A stretch of 64,000 nt of DNA from Rubricoccus marinus (GCF_002257665.1 NZ_MQWB01000001.1:1551870-1615869); one strand, 5' to 3'; positions 52,960 through 62,348 are shown, numbered from the stretch's first letter. Translations and numbers: made by a program. Notes: a model not told the origin generated them from the letters alone.

Positions 52960-54696
52960 TTATGCGTCCAGACCGGAGATCCAGCGGGTAACGAACCCGA
53001 GCACTTCGTCGTCGATGGTGGTCTCGATACGCCCGTACTCTTCCACGCGGCCCGTCTCCGAAGGCTGGAAGAGGTGGTTCACCCCCGCAAACGTCACAAC
53101 GGCGTGCGTCGGGCTCTGCGATGCGGCCAGCGCTTGCTCCATCGGCCCCGCGCTTTGGGATGGAGGGACCTGCATGTCTTTGCCGCCGAACACCGCGAGC
53201 GCCGGGACGCGAAGCGCCCGCAAGTCCTCGGCAGGGTCGAACGCGAGGAACGAGCCGATTCCGGGCGTGGAGACGAAGTCCAACAGCGCCGTAAAAGTCG
53301 CGGTTGGGTCCTGTCCCTGTAGAAGGGCAAGGCGGGTGGCCTCTGGCGCCTCGGCAAGCCGCGCCCTTGCCGCCGCCTCGCCGCGGGCGCGGCGGTCCGC
53401 CAGAGGCGTCGCGTCGTCGGCGCGCGTAAACGGTTCGATAAGCGTTCGGACTACGTCGGCGTAGAGCGACGCGACCTCCGAAGGCGTGCCCTGGGACTCG
53501 GCGATGATCCGCTGCTGCTCTACGTACACGTCGCGCCCGTGCACGCCGGGACCGGCCAAGAGCACGACGAACTCGGTCTCGGGCACCAGCGAGGCCACGC
53601 GCGGCGCCACATACCCGCCTTCGCTGTGGCCCATCACGCCCACGCTCGCGATGTCCTCTCGCGCGATCAGTGCGCGAACGGCGGCTGCGGTGTCGGCCGA
53701 GAAGTCCGCGATCGTGGCGCGATCCCACTCGCCTGTGCTTTCGGCCGTGCCGCGGTCATCGTAGCGGTACGTCGCCACGCCCTCGCGCGCGAGGCGGTCG
53801 GCCCAGAGAGCGAAGGCCTTGTGCCCCAGAATCGTCTCGTCGCGGTCCTGCGGCCCGGAGCCGCTGACGAGCACGACGGCGCGGAACGGACCGCTTCCCT
53901 CGGGAATCGTGAGCGTCCCCGCAAGCGTGACCTCTGGCGTGGAGACCACGCTCAGGCTCTCCTCGCGGTAGGGGAACGGGCCTACGGGCGTCTGCGGGCG
54001 GTTCGGCGCGCGCACCTCGGAGCGGTCGCCAGAGGCCCGCGTCAGCGTGAGCGGCTGCGCGAAGCCCTGGTCCCACGTGCCGACGAGCGAGTCGCCGCGG
54101 ATCTCGGCGGTGTAGCCACCGGAGATGACAGGGATGCTGACCTGCAGCCGCCCGCTCTCGATCCACGCGCCGGCTGTGGGAATGCCGAAGGCCTCTTGCG
54201 AGGGGCTGTCCAGAGTGGCGAGGAGCGTGTCGGGCGAGGTGCCGGGCGAGAGCGTGAGGACGAGCGGCAGCGCGCCACCCAGCACACCGTTCCACTCTCC
54301 GACAAGCGGCGCGAGCGTGGCAGAAGGATCCACCACGGCGGCCTCTGGCGCGTCGCCACGCGTAAGCGTTAGCGGGAACGATCCGCCTCCTTGTGAGAAG
54401 GTGCCGGTCATCGTGTCGCCAGAGGCCGTGGCGACGTAGCGCGCACCCACGGCGCCAACCGTAACGGTCAAAGTGTCGCCCGTGGCCGTGGCCGTAGCCC
54501 CCAGACCGCGAACACCCTGGTCCGGACTGTCAACGGCGGCGGTGTAGCCGCCAGAGGCCTCTGGCGTGAGGTGAAGGACGAGGGTGAGGGTCCCGCCAGG
54601 TGTGACGAGCGGACCCCTCCAACTCCCGGAGAGGTCTTGGGCAGCGGCAGCGGAGGCAAAGAACAGGCAAACGAGAAGGAGAAAACGGTTCAGCAC
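52960..54696 (-). CDS. Secreted alpha/beta hydrolase with duplicated N-terminal domain
   Basis: A 578-aa exported hydrolase. Signal peptide ends at about AAA-QD (residue 20). Two tandem beta-rich repeats follow (GSWRGPLVTPGGTLTLVLHLTPEASGGYTAAVDSPDQG and GEWNGVLGGALPLVLTLSPG...LLATLDSPSQEAFG), then a prolyl-oligopeptidase/dienelactone-type hydrolase with VSGSGPQDRDE (oxyanion), Ser about 358 in MGHSEGG, Asp in FGGKDMQV and His in GVNHLF. The reading frame begins at TTG 54711; GTG 54696 gives the better signal peptide. Probably an extracytoplasmic esterase or peptidase; substrate unknown. Confidence 0.85.
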   Translation of the reverse strand: MLNRFLLLVCLFFASAAAAQDLSGSWRGPLVTPGGTLTLVLHLTPEASGGYTAAVDSPDQGVRGLGATATATGDTLTVTVGAVGARYVATASGDTMTGTFSQGGGSFPLTLTRGDAPEAAVVDPSATLAPLVGEWNGVLGGALPLVLTLSPGTSPDTLLATLDSPSQEAFGIPTAGAWIESGRLQVSIPVISGGYTAEIRGDSLVGTWDQGFAQPLTLTRASGDRSEVRAPNRPQTPVGPFPYREESLSVVSTPEVTLAGTLTIPEGSGPFRAVVLVSGSGPQDRDETILGHKAFALWADRLAREGVATYRYDDRGTAESTGEWDRATIADFSADTAAAVRALIAREDIASVGVMGHSEGGYVAPRVASLVPETEFVVLLAGPGVHGRDVYVEQQRIIAESQGTPSEVASLYADVVRTLIEPFTRADDATPLADRRARGEAAARARLAEAPEATRLALLQGQDPTATFTALLDFVSTPGIGSFLAFDPAEDLRALRVPALAVFGGKDMQVPPSQSAGPMEQALAASQSPTHAVVTFAGVNHLFQPSETGRVEEYGRIETTIDDEVLGFVTRWISGLDA

Positions 54697-54823
54697 TAGA
54701 GGCTCAAGCAATGGTTAGGTGGTCCGAGATACGGCGCGGACCCCGAACGGTCCCCCAGGGAGATCAGATTCAGGCCTTCGCGTAGCCGGCCGATACTCGT
54801 GGTGCCTACTGCCGGTTCGCCCG

Positions 54824-55393
54824 ATGATCCGACTCGTTTCCACGCGCCGAGCCGATACCGTAACCGACGCCACTGGATGCCTGCGCCTTTTCGGCGGGGT
54901 GTTTCTGCTCAGCGGGACGGTTGCGCTCAGCTTCGCGTTTCTGGGTGCCATGGAGGGGGGGTCCTGGGTCGCCAGAGGCGTCGTCGCGGTCATCGGGCTC
55001 TCGCACCTCGCCGGGGGCTACGCGGTCGGGTGGGGGCGGTGGAACAGGTGCACGGTCACGCGCGCCGGGATCGTTCTCGTGCATCACAAGACGTGGCGGC
55101 GGCCGGTCCGCCGTCATATCGCGCCGAGTCAGGTCCGCGAGGTGATGGTCCGCGTGGAGACCGATAGTGATGGCGACGAGGCGTATGGCGTGGACCTGCA
55201 ACTCGTAGATGGAGAGTCCCTGCACCTCACGCGCTACACCGTTCCCGTACGCCTTCGCGCCGAGGAGATCCGGGACGCGATCCGCGCGCGCCTCGGATTC
55301 CCCGCGCTCGCCTCTGGCACTCCCGGCTCGCGCCAGAGGCCAAAGCCGCTGGCGGTCAGCCGTCGTCCACGCCGAGCATCTCTTCAGCGGTGA
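54824..55393 (+). CDS. Small membrane protein with PH-like domain
   Basis: Hypothetical 189-aa protein. Two hydrophobic helices (CLRLFGGVFLLSGTVALSFAFLGAM and VARGVVAVIGLSHLAGGYAVGWG) are followed by a beta-rich domain (CTVTRAGIVLVHHKTWRRPVRRHIAPSQVREVMVRVETDSDGDEAYGVDLQLVDGESLHLTRY) similar in pattern to bacterial PH domains. ATG 54824 is chosen for fit to the first helix; the frame extends upstream. Its last 38 nt overlap the 3' end of the convergent PBP1A gene, and the C-terminal tail is repeat-encoded (SRQRPKPLAVSRR), so the real end of useful protein may be earlier. Confidence 0.62.
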   Translation: MIRLVSTRRADTVTDATGCLRLFGGVFLLSGTVALSFAFLGAMEGGSWVARGVVAVIGLSHLAGGYAVGWGRWNRCTVTRAGIVLVHHKTWRRPVRRHIAPSQVREVMVRVETDSDGDEAYGVDLQLVDGESLHLTRYTVPVRLRAEEIRDAIRARLGFPALASGTPGSRQRPKPLAVSRRPRRASLQR

Positions 55394-57896
55394 GCCCACC
55401 CTTGTTGTTCGGGTTGCTCTCGGTGGGCGGTGCGGGCGGCGGGACCTGGGGGCGCGTGCCGGCCCTTTCGCGACGCTCCTGGGCCTCTCGCGCGTTGCGC
55501 TGCACGTCGTCCACGGCGTTCGTGCGCGAAATGCGGCGCGGCTGCGGGTCCACGGACGGCCGCGGCGTGTCCGGCCGCTCGATCTCGGGCGCCTCGCGCT
55601 CGCGCGGGCTGGACGGGTCCTCGCCATAGCCTTCCAAGTACGCATCCCAGTCGAACTCCGCCATCGTGGGATCGTCGATCCGGCCGAACAGGCTGTCGGG
55701 GTTCTCGGCAGTCATCTCCTCGCCGAATCCCGGAGCGGTCGGGAAGGCGGCCGGAGGCAGGCCGTCCTGGACGCGCGCGAAAAAGCTCGCGACGACGGGC
55801 AACGCGGTCCGGCCGCCATAGCCGGAACTGCCTTGGTTGAAGGTCACGCGCTGATCGTTGTAGCCCACCCAGGCGCCCGTCACCAGGCGCGGGTGCATGA
55901 GCATAAACCACCCGTCCATGTTGCGTTGCGTGGTGCCGGTCTTGCCCGCGAGGGCGCCAGAGGCGCCGTACTCCCGGGCGCGGGCGCCGGTGCCCCGGGC
56001 GATGACCTCCTGCATCATGCCGGTCAGCACGCGGGCGTCGCGGCGGGTAAGCACCTGCCGGCCGGTCCCGCCGCGCTCCTCGATCACCCGGCCGCTGGCG
56101 CTCTCGATGCGCCGGATCAGGATGGGCGCGCGGCGCACGCCGTCGTTGGCGATGGTGCCGTACGCGCCGACCATTTCAAGGACGGTCACCGGGCTCGTGC
56201 CCAGTGCGAGCGAGGGCACGATGTCCATCTCGCTCTCGATACCCATCGCGCGGGCGAGCATGGCGAGGCGCGGCGCGCCGATCTCCAAGCCCAACTGCGC
56301 CGCAACGGTGTTTTTCGAGTACGCCAGCGCGTCCACCAGGCGAACGGACCCGCCAGAGGCCCCGCCGCCGGCGTTTGTCGGGCGCCACGTTTTGCCGTTG
56401 CCCATGTTGACCTCTGGCGCCTCGTCCACGACGCGGTCCTCGGGCGAGTAGCCGCGCTGGAGCGCTGCGGCGTAGACGAAGGCCTTGAACGTGCTCCCCG
56501 GCTGCCGCCTCGCCACGCCCGCGTGGTCAAACGGGTCGGTCAGGTAGTCCCGGCTGCCGACGTAGGCTTTGACGTAGCCCGTCTGCGGGTCCATCGCGAC
56601 AAGGCCCACCTGAAGGCGCGTGAGGATCTGCCTGACCGAGTCTACCACGGCGCGGTCCTGGCGCACGGCGCGGAGAGCGGCCTCTGGCGACTCGCCCCCT
56701 GCAAGGGCGCGTGCGTAGAGCGGCGTGCGGCGGAGGTGCACGTCGAGCGTGGCGCCGGTGTAGCGCGCGCCAGCGGCCCGGGCGACCTGCGGGACGCGCT
56801 CGGCCACGGCGGCCTCGGCCTGGCGCTGCATGCCGAGGTCCAGCGTGGTACGGATCACCAGACCGTCGCGCTCCACGTCGTAGCCACGATCTCGCGCCCA
56901 CGCGTTGAGCTGCTGGCGGACCATCTCGGTAAAGTGCGGCGCGAGGGACTGCTCACCCGGCTGCGGGCGGAGCTCCACACCAAGCGGCTCGGCCTGCGCC
57001 TCGCGGACGGCCTCTGGCGAAAGGTCGCCGTTGGTGCCCATGAGCGAGATCACGAGATCGCGGCGGGCCAGGGCGCGCTCCGGGTACCGGACCGGGTTGT
57101 ACCGGTTGGGACCTTTAAGCATCGCGACGAACATGGCGGACTGAGCCACGCTGAGCTCGCGCGCCGGCACGCCGAAGTAGGTGCGCGCGGCCAACTCGAT
57201 GCCGTGCGCGTTGTAGAGAAACGGCGTCGTGTTGACATACGCCTCTAGGATCTCGCGCTTCGTGTTGGCCTTCTCAATCTGCCGCGCCGCCATGGCCTCT
57301 TTCAGCTTGCGGTCCACGATGCCAACGTTGCCGATGGCTTCGGGGAAGAGGTTGCGCGTGAGCTGCTGCGTGATCGTGGAGCCGCCTTGGCGGTCGCCTC
57401 TGGCGGAGTAGTACATCGCGCCCACGAGCCGCCTCAGGTCCACGCCGCCATGCTCGTAAAAGCGGCGGTCCTCGGTCGCGATGAGGGCGTGCGTGAAGTG
57501 GACCGGAACGGAGTCCAGCGGCACCCACTCACGGAAGCGCGGCTCAAACTGCGTCAGCTTCTCGCCAGAGGCCGCGTACACCAGCGTCGGCTGGGCGCGC
57601 GTCGCGGCCATCAACTGGTACGTGTCCGGCATCGACGCCCGAAGGGACATCGCGTATACCACGAGCACGACGGCTCCGGTCAGCGCAAGCGCCGTCCCGA
57701 GCGCGGCGAACGCTCCGAGAACCGTCAGTGCGCGGCGCCACAGCGGGCGCTCGCGATCGGTCACGCGCCACCAGAACCGACGCCAGAGGCCTCTCGGCGG
57801 TGGCGGGTCGGCTCGCGGGATCGGCGAAACGCGCGGACGCAGCGGGTGCGGACGCGTTTCGGGGCGAATGAGGAGGGGCGGGAGCTTGTCGGGCAT
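55356..57896 (-). CDS. Penicillin-binding protein 1A (class A)
   Basis: An 846-aa bifunctional peptidoglycan synthase. A basic cytoplasmic tail, one transmembrane helix (ALTVLGAFAALGTALALTGAVVLVVY, about 56-81), a glycosyltransferase domain (Glu142 in TEDRRFYEHGG; GGSTITQQLTRNLF; KLKEAMAARQIEK), and a transpeptidase domain with SxxK (Ser about 468 in PGSTFKAF), YSKNT, and KTGT (about 651). The C-terminal 130 residues are a charged, Pro-rich tail. The length and motifs are those of PBP1A. It is a single gene on the minus strand; its C-terminus overlaps a convergent gene. Confidence 0.96.
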   Translation of the reverse strand: MPDKLPPLLIRPETRPHPLRPRVSPIPRADPPPPRGLWRRFWWRVTDRERPLWRRALTVLGAFAALGTALALTGAVVLVVYAMSLRASMPDTYQLMAATRAQPTLVYAASGEKLTQFEPRFREWVPLDSVPVHFTHALIATEDRRFYEHGGVDLRRLVGAMYYSARGDRQGGSTITQQLTRNLFPEAIGNVGIVDRKLKEAMAARQIEKANTKREILEAYVNTTPFLYNAHGIELAARTYFGVPARELSVAQSAMFVAMLKGPNRYNPVRYPERALARRDLVISLMGTNGDLSPEAVREAQAEPLGVELRPQPGEQSLAPHFTEMVRQQLNAWARDRGYDVERDGLVIRTTLDLGMQRQAEAAVAERVPQVARAAGARYTGATLDVHLRRTPLYARALAGGESPEAALRAVRQDRAVVDSVRQILTRLQVGLVAMDPQTGYVKAYVGSRDYLTDPFDHAGVARRQPGSTFKAFVYAAALQRGYSPEDRVVDEAPEVNMGNGKTWRPTNAGGGASGGSVRLVDALAYSKNTVAAQLGLEIGAPRLAMLARAMGIESEMDIVPSLALGTSPVTVLEMVGAYGTIANDGVRRAPILIRRIESASGRVIEERGGTGRQVLTRRDARVLTGMMQEVIARGTGARAREYGASGALAGKTGTTQRNMDGWFMLMHPRLVTGAWVGYNDQRVTFNQGSSGYGGRTALPVVASFFARVQDGLPPAAFPTAPGFGEEMTAENPDSLFGRIDDPTMAEFDWDAYLEGYGEDPSSPREREAPEIERPDTPRPSVDPQPRRISRTNAVDDVQRNAREAQERRERAGTRPQVPPPAPPTESNPNNKGGLTAEEMLGVDDG

Positions 57897-58051
57897 GTGG
57901 CGGGCGAGAGGGAGGGGCCCGATGCGTCAGTATCGGCACCCAACGCGTGATCCCCAAGCGACGTGCCCGTACGCCTGTGGCAATCAAATCACGCGGCGAA
58001 ACAGGCCTCTGGCGAGACGATTCCCGCCAGAGGCCAGTGGACCCTGAACGG

Positions 58052-59701
58052 TCAGTCCGGTACGGCTCGCGCCTGCGCCTCGCGGCCCGAGGTGGCGGCG
58101 AGCGCGCGGGCGGTCTCCAAGAGGCGCACGAACTCGGCGCGGTCGCCGTGCGGGTCCTGGCCTCGGGCGGTCCGCGCGAGGTCCAGCGCATGGTCGTAGC
58201 TCGCGCCCGGCGCGTACGCCGTTTGGCGGAGCACCATCGCGCCCTCGGTCACGGCCGTGGCCCAGCGCATCGCCTCGCTGGAGACGCGCACGTCCTGAGC
58301 CTCGTCGGCTCGGACAACGCGGTCCAACCGAATGCTCTCGTCGGAGAACGTGCCGGGCCCGGTAGCGGGCTTGTACCGGAACTTGACGGTCATCAACTCG
58401 CCCGCGCCTCTGGCGCCAGAGGCGGGCACGCTCTGCTGGTAGCGCGGCGCGTCCACGCCCGCGCCACTGGGCACAGGCTGACCTGCGGGAATCACTTCGT
58501 AAATCGCGGTAACGGTATGCCCGGCACCGAGTTCTCCCGCGTCGCGCGTGTCATCGTTGAACTCCTCGTCGCGCAGACGGCGGTTCTCGTAGCCGATCAG
58601 GCGGTAGGCCGCCACGTGCGCGGGGTTGAACTCGACCTGCACCTTGACGTCTTTCGCGAGGGCGACAAGCGTGCCGCCCATCTCGCGCACGAGCACTTTC
58701 TCGGCCTCGCGGATGGAGTCGATGTAGGCGTAGTTGCCGTTGCCGTGGTCGGCTAGGGCCTCCATCTTGGAGTCTTGCAGGTTACCGCGTCCGAAGCCGA
58801 GGACGCTCAGCATCACGCCAGAGGCCCGTTCCCTCTCGACGAGCCGCTGCATTTCGGCGTCGGAGGACACGCCCACGTTGAAGTCGCCGTCGGTCGCGAG
58901 GATGACGCGGTTGGTGGCGTTGGGGTCGAAGCGCTCGCGGGCGGTGGCGTACGCGAGGCGCAAACCCTCGCCGCCAGCGGTCGAGCCTCCGGCGTGGAGC
59001 CAGTCCAGCGCGTCCAGGATTTCGCCGCGGTCCGACGTGGACGGCAGCACGAGTCCGGCCGACCCGGCGTAGGCCACGATCGCCACGCGGTCCTGAGGGC
59101 GCATCGCGTGGGTGAGAAGCTTCAGGCCCTGCTTGAGAAGTCCCAGCTTGTCGGCGGAGTTCATCGAGCCCGACGTATCGAGCAGAAACACCAAGTTGAG
59201 CGGCGGGAGGTCTTCTGTATCCATCCGCCGCGCCTGCATCGCGACACGAACCAGGTGGTGCGAGGGGGCCCACGGCGCCCGCGCAATTTCGGTCTCGATT
59301 GCGAACGGGTGCCGAGAGCCAGCCTCTGGCGCTACGAGGTCGTACTCGAACGCGTTGACGAACTCCTCGACGCGAACAGCGTCGGCGGGAGGGAGGCGGC
59401 CCTCGCCCAGAATGCGCCGGACGTTGGCGTAGCTCGCGCGGTCCACGTCGATAGAGAAGGTGGAGAACGGCGCGGCCTCTGGCGTGACGAAGCCGGTCTC
59501 GTCCAGCGCCGCGTAGGCTTCGCGGTCCGTCGGGGGCGGAGCCTCCGCCAGAGGCGCCTGGGCCACTGAAGGCGCATACGCCGCGTCGCCGAAGACCTCG
59601 TTCGCGCCCGAGTGGGAGGCGTCGGTGCTGCCGCATGCGGCGAGGAATAGGAGCAGGCCGGCGACGAGCGACGCGCGAGCCAGGGGGGGTGGGGTATACA
59701 T
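58052..59701 (-). CDS. vWA-domain lipoprotein (YfbK-like)
   Basis: A 549-aa protein. Lipobox LAAC (Cys23); an N-terminal vWF-associated region (FSTFSIDVDRASYANVRRILGEGRLPPADAVRVEEFVNAFEYD, about 79-121); the vWA domain with an intact MIDAS DTSGS (175-179) and a later ATDGDFNVG; and a DUF3520-like C-terminal region. It matches E. coli YfbK family layout. MIDAS residues suggest Mg2+-dependent protein binding at the cell surface or in the periplasm; partner unknown. ATG 59701 fits the lipoprotein leader; the frame above it contains a 39-bp tandem duplication translated as a repeated 13-aa unit and is rejected. Confidence 0.92.
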   Translation of the reverse strand: MYTPPPLARASLVAGLLLFLAACGSTDASHSGANEVFGDAAYAPSVAQAPLAEAPPPTDREAYAALDETGFVTPEAAPFSTFSIDVDRASYANVRRILGEGRLPPADAVRVEEFVNAFEYDLVAPEAGSRHPFAIETEIARAPWAPSHHLVRVAMQARRMDTEDLPPLNLVFLLDTSGSMNSADKLGLLKQGLKLLTHAMRPQDRVAIVAYAGSAGLVLPSTSDRGEILDALDWLHAGGSTAGGEGLRLAYATARERFDPNATNRVILATDGDFNVGVSSDAEMQRLVERERASGVMLSVLGFGRGNLQDSKMEALADHGNGNYAYIDSIREAEKVLVREMGGTLVALAKDVKVQVEFNPAHVAAYRLIGYENRRLRDEEFNDDTRDAGELGAGHTVTAIYEVIPAGQPVPSGAGVDAPRYQQSVPASGARGAGELMTVKFRYKPATGPGTFSDESIRLDRVVRADEAQDVRVSSEAMRWATAVTEGAMVLRQTAYAPGASYDHALDLARTARGQDPHGDRAEFVRLLETARALAATSGREAQARAVPD

Positions 59702-59735
59702 AAAAATGGGGGGCGGGTGATCTGCGCGGACGTGT

Positions 59736-59812
59736 GACACCGTCCGTCGCTTCACCGGAACGCCACAATGTCTCGACACCGTCCGTCGCTTCACCGGAAC
59801 GCCACAATGTCT
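59736..59812. repeat. 39-bp tandem duplication
   Basis: Two identical 38-nt segments (59736-59773 and 59775-59812), period 39, each containing GTCCGTCGCTTCACCGGAAC. It lies between the divergent vWA and CNNM genes and would sit in the leader or promoter of the vWA gene. Confidence 0.95.
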
Positions 59813-59882
59813 CTGGTTGGTGCGCGTCTGTGGATCCTCAGCGCCAGAGGCATCGGACGCAGGGGGCGAACCTGTAGGCGCG

Positions 59883-59890
59883 TATCTTCG
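59883..59890 (+). promoter_or_regulatory. Putative -7 box of the CNNM-type gene
   Basis: TATCTTCG, one of the recurring boxes, ends 38 nt before GTG 59929. It immediately precedes TTG 59893, making that TTG an unlikely start. Confidence 0.45.
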
Positions 59891-59928
59891 TCTTGTCGCC
59901 CGTCCTCGCTGTAACGGCGGAGGCGTTT

Positions 59929-61344
59929 GTGTCGCCAGGTCCTCCCGCATTGGACCCCTTCTCTATTTCGCCGGGCACCCCGGCCACCTCTCTCGTTGCG
60001 CTGCCTCTGGCGCTGCTCCAGACCGCGCCCGGCGTCACCGGGCTCGTGGTCCAAGGGGTGATCTTTGTGGTGCTCCTCGGGCTTTCCGCGCTGTTCTCGG
60101 GTGCCGAGGTGGCGCTGTTCTCGCTCGCGGCGGGGGACGTGGAAGAGATGCGCGAACGGGGCGACCCCGCCAGCGGCCGCGTGGTTCGGCTGCTGGACCG
60201 CCCCAGGCGGCTTCTCGTGGCCATCCTGTTGCTCAACACGCTCGTCAACGTGGGCGCGGCAATCCTATCGGCGCAGATGACGCTGGCGCTCGCTACCGCG
60301 ATGGGGTGGAGCGAGATCGTGGTGCTCATCGTGCAGGTAGTGGCCCTGACGTTCATCCTCCTCGTCACGAGCGAGATCGCGCCGAAGCTCATCGCGAGCC
60401 GGCGGCCCGAATGGTTTGCGACCAACGTCAGCGGCTTTCTCTTGCCCCTGGTTCGGGTGCTCTCGCCCGTTGCGGACCTGCTGGCGTCGCTGGCCTCTCT
60501 GTTGCAAGCGCGCTTCCGCGGACAGGCGGACCCGCTTTCCTCCGAGGACATCAAGAGCATGGCCGACGTGGGGGAGCAGCAGGGAAGCCTGGAGGAGGAC
60601 GAGCGGGCGCTGATCCACTCCATCGTCGAGTTCGGGGAGACGACGGTCCGCGAGGTCATGGTCAGCCGCGTAGATGTCCACGCGCTCCCCGAAACGGCCA
60701 CGCTCGAAGAGGCGCTCGATGAGATCCGGGCGACGGGCCACTCCCGCTTCCCTCTCTACCGGGAGCACCTGGACCAGATCCTGGGCGTGATCTACGCCAA
60801 GGACCTGCTGCCCTACCTCGGGGCCTCTGGCGCCGAGCCGCCCGATTGGGCGACCATCGCGCGCCAACCGCGGTTCGTGCCCGCAAGCAAGCCGCTGGAC
60901 GACATGCTGGCCGACTTCCAGACCACCAGCACGCATATGGCCGTCGTTGTGGATGAATACGGCGGGACGGCGGGTCTCGTCACGCTGGAAGACCTGCTCG
61001 AAGAGGTCGTCGGCGAAATCCGCGACGAGCTGGACGACGCCAACGACGAGACCTTTGTGCGTCCGCTTCCCGGCGCGGGACCCCACGTGTGGGCCGCCGA
61101 CGCCCGCGTGGACCTCGATGACCTCGCGGACGCCATTGGACTCGACCTGGGCGCCGACGGCTACGACTTCGAAACGCTCGGCGGCCTCATCCTCCACGCG
61201 ACCGGCGAAGTCCCCACGCCCGGCGACGAACTCGACATCGACCGCCTCCGCCTCCGCGTCGAAGGCGTGGAAGAAAACCGCATCCGCGAGGTCCGCGTGG
61301 AGGTTCTCCCACCGCCCTTGCCCGAGGAGGACGAGGACCTCTAG
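59929..61344 (+). CDS. CNNM/CorC-type hemolysin-family membrane protein
   Basis: A 471-aa protein of the HlyC/CorC family (also like gliding-motility GldE). Three to four transmembrane helices form a CNNM domain (LVVQGVIFVVLLGLSALFSGAEVALFSL, ILLLNTLVNVGAAILS and VVLIVQVVALTFILLVTSEIAPKL); a linker with EQQGSLEEDERALIHSIVEFGETTVREVMVSR leads to a CBS pair (TLEEALDEIRATGHSRFPLY; MAVVVDEYGGTAGLVTLEDLLEEVVGEI), then a CorC_HlyC domain. Family members transport divalent cations, Mg2+ or Co2+. Start GTG 59929 is chosen on promoter grounds and is not certain. The TAG stop is the first base of a repeat palindrome. Confidence 0.9.
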   Translation: MSPGPPALDPFSISPGTPATSLVALPLALLQTAPGVTGLVVQGVIFVVLLGLSALFSGAEVALFSLAAGDVEEMRERGDPASGRVVRLLDRPRRLLVAILLLNTLVNVGAAILSAQMTLALATAMGWSEIVVLIVQVVALTFILLVTSEIAPKLIASRRPEWFATNVSGFLLPLVRVLSPVADLLASLASLLQARFRGQADPLSSEDIKSMADVGEQQGSLEEDERALIHSIVEFGETTVREVMVSRVDVHALPETATLEEALDEIRATGHSRFPLYREHLDQILGVIYAKDLLPYLGASGAEPPDWATIARQPRFVPASKPLDDMLADFQTTSTHMAVVVDEYGGTAGLVTLEDLLEEVVGEIRDELDDANDETFVRPLPGAGPHVWAADARVDLDDLADAIGLDLGADGYDFETLGGLILHATGEVPTPGDELDIDRLRLRVEGVEENRIREVRVEVLPPPLPEEDEDL

Positions 61345-61361
61345 CCTCTGGCGCCAGAGGC
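61344..61361. terminator. Repeat palindrome after the CNNM-type gene
   Basis: GCCTCTGGCGCCAGAGGC begins on the G of the TAG stop and ends 18 nt before the beta-lactamase ATG. If it terminates transcription, the beta-lactamase must have its own promoter downstream or depend on read-through. Confidence 0.45.
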
Positions 61362-61379
61362 GAATCGCTCGATTCTGTC

Positions 61380-62237
61380 ATGTTCCTACGCCTCTGGCTC
61401 CTGCTCGCCCTCGCCGCCGGCTGCAACGCGTCCCCGGAGGTCACAGACCCGCCGCCAGAGGCTATGGGCGAGGCGGAAGCGGCACCCGCCGATACGATCC
61501 GCGCCGACTGGGGCGCCCACTTCGAGGCCGCTGGCGCCAGAGGCACGTTTGTGCTCCTCGACACGGAGACGGGGCAGGTGTCGCGGTTTGACCCCGGGCG
61601 CGCGGCTGAGCGCTTCTCGCCTGCGTCCACCTCGAAAGTCTTCAACGCGCTGGTTTTCCTAGACCGGGGCGTGGTGACGGACCCGGACTCCATGCTCGCG
61701 TGGGACGGCATTGACCGCCGCATGGACGCCTGGAACCGGGATCACTCGCTGCGCACCGGCGTGGAGTTCTCCGCTGTCTGGTTGTTCCAGCGTCTCGCGC
61801 GCGAAGTCGGACAGTCCGGCTACGATGAGGTCTTCGCCCGACAGCCATATGGCAACTCTACGATGGGAGAGCCGCTTGACATGGCGTGGCTCAACGGCAC
61901 GCTCCGCATCTCCGCCGACGAGCAAGTGCGCTTCCTGGATGGCCTCCGCTGCGGCACGCTCGGCTTCTCGCCAGATGCGCAGGCCACGACGCGCGAGATT
62001 CTGCCCGAACTCGCCTCTGGCGACGGCTGGGTGCTCAGGGCCAAGACGGGGTGGGGCATTCCAGACGGCGAGCCCTCTATCGGCTGGCTCGTCGGCTGGG
62101 TGGAGCGCGAGGAGGGCGATCTGGTTTTCGCCATGAACGCGACGGAGGCATCGGCGGGATCGTTCGACATCGGGCCCGGTCGCTTGCAGATCGTCCGCGC
62201 TGTCCTTGGCGGTGAGGGCTTTCTTTCGGGCGACTGA
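61380..62237 (+). CDS. Class D (OXA-type) beta-lactamase
   Basis: A 285-aa serine beta-lactamase. Lipobox LAAGC (Cys15) predicts a lipoprotein. All class D motifs are present: S-T-S-K (Ser83 to Lys86, the Lys normally carboxylated), S-A-V (131-133), Y-G-N (157-159) and K-T-G (222-224), with AWLNGTLRISADEQ (about 169-182) like the OXA region. It should hydrolyse penicillins, unless it is a relaxed paralogue; spectrum cannot be read. No mobile element flanks it and it carries four or five repeat copies, including one broken in MFLRLWLLLA, so it looks resident rather than recently acquired. Next to a CNNM-type gene. Confidence 0.93.
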   Translation: MFLRLWLLLALAAGCNASPEVTDPPPEAMGEAEAAPADTIRADWGAHFEAAGARGTFVLLDTETGQVSRFDPGRAAERFSPASTSKVFNALVFLDRGVVTDPDSMLAWDGIDRRMDAWNRDHSLRTGVEFSAVWLFQRLAREVGQSGYDEVFARQPYGNSTMGEPLDMAWLNGTLRISADEQVRFLDGLRCGTLGFSPDAQATTREILPELASGDGWVLRAKTGWGIPDGEPSIGWLVGWVEREEGDLVFAMNATEASAGSFDIGPGRLQIVRAVLGGEGFLSGD

Positions 62238-62315
62238 CGCGAGCGAGTACCCATCAGTATCACGCCAGAGGTCGCTCTCTCCAGACGGACCTCTCGCGAG
62301 AACGCTCACGCGTGG

Positions 62316-62323
62316 TAGCTTCA
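62316..62323 (+). promoter_or_regulatory. Putative -7 box of the NSS transporter gene
   Basis: TAGCTTCA, ending 25 nt before GTG 62349. Confidence 0.4.
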
Positions 62324-62348
62324 CAGTCCGCTCACCCCCCGCTTCTCC

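Noticed and set aside
59702-59950. An N-terminal extension of the vWA protein with a repeated 13-residue unit
   Set aside because: It only translates the 39-bp tandem duplication. The lipoprotein leader starts at ATG 59701.
61380-62237. Recent horizontal import of the beta-lactamase
   Set aside because: It carries several copies of the native repeat word, its composition resembles its neighbours, and no integron, IS or att site flanks it.
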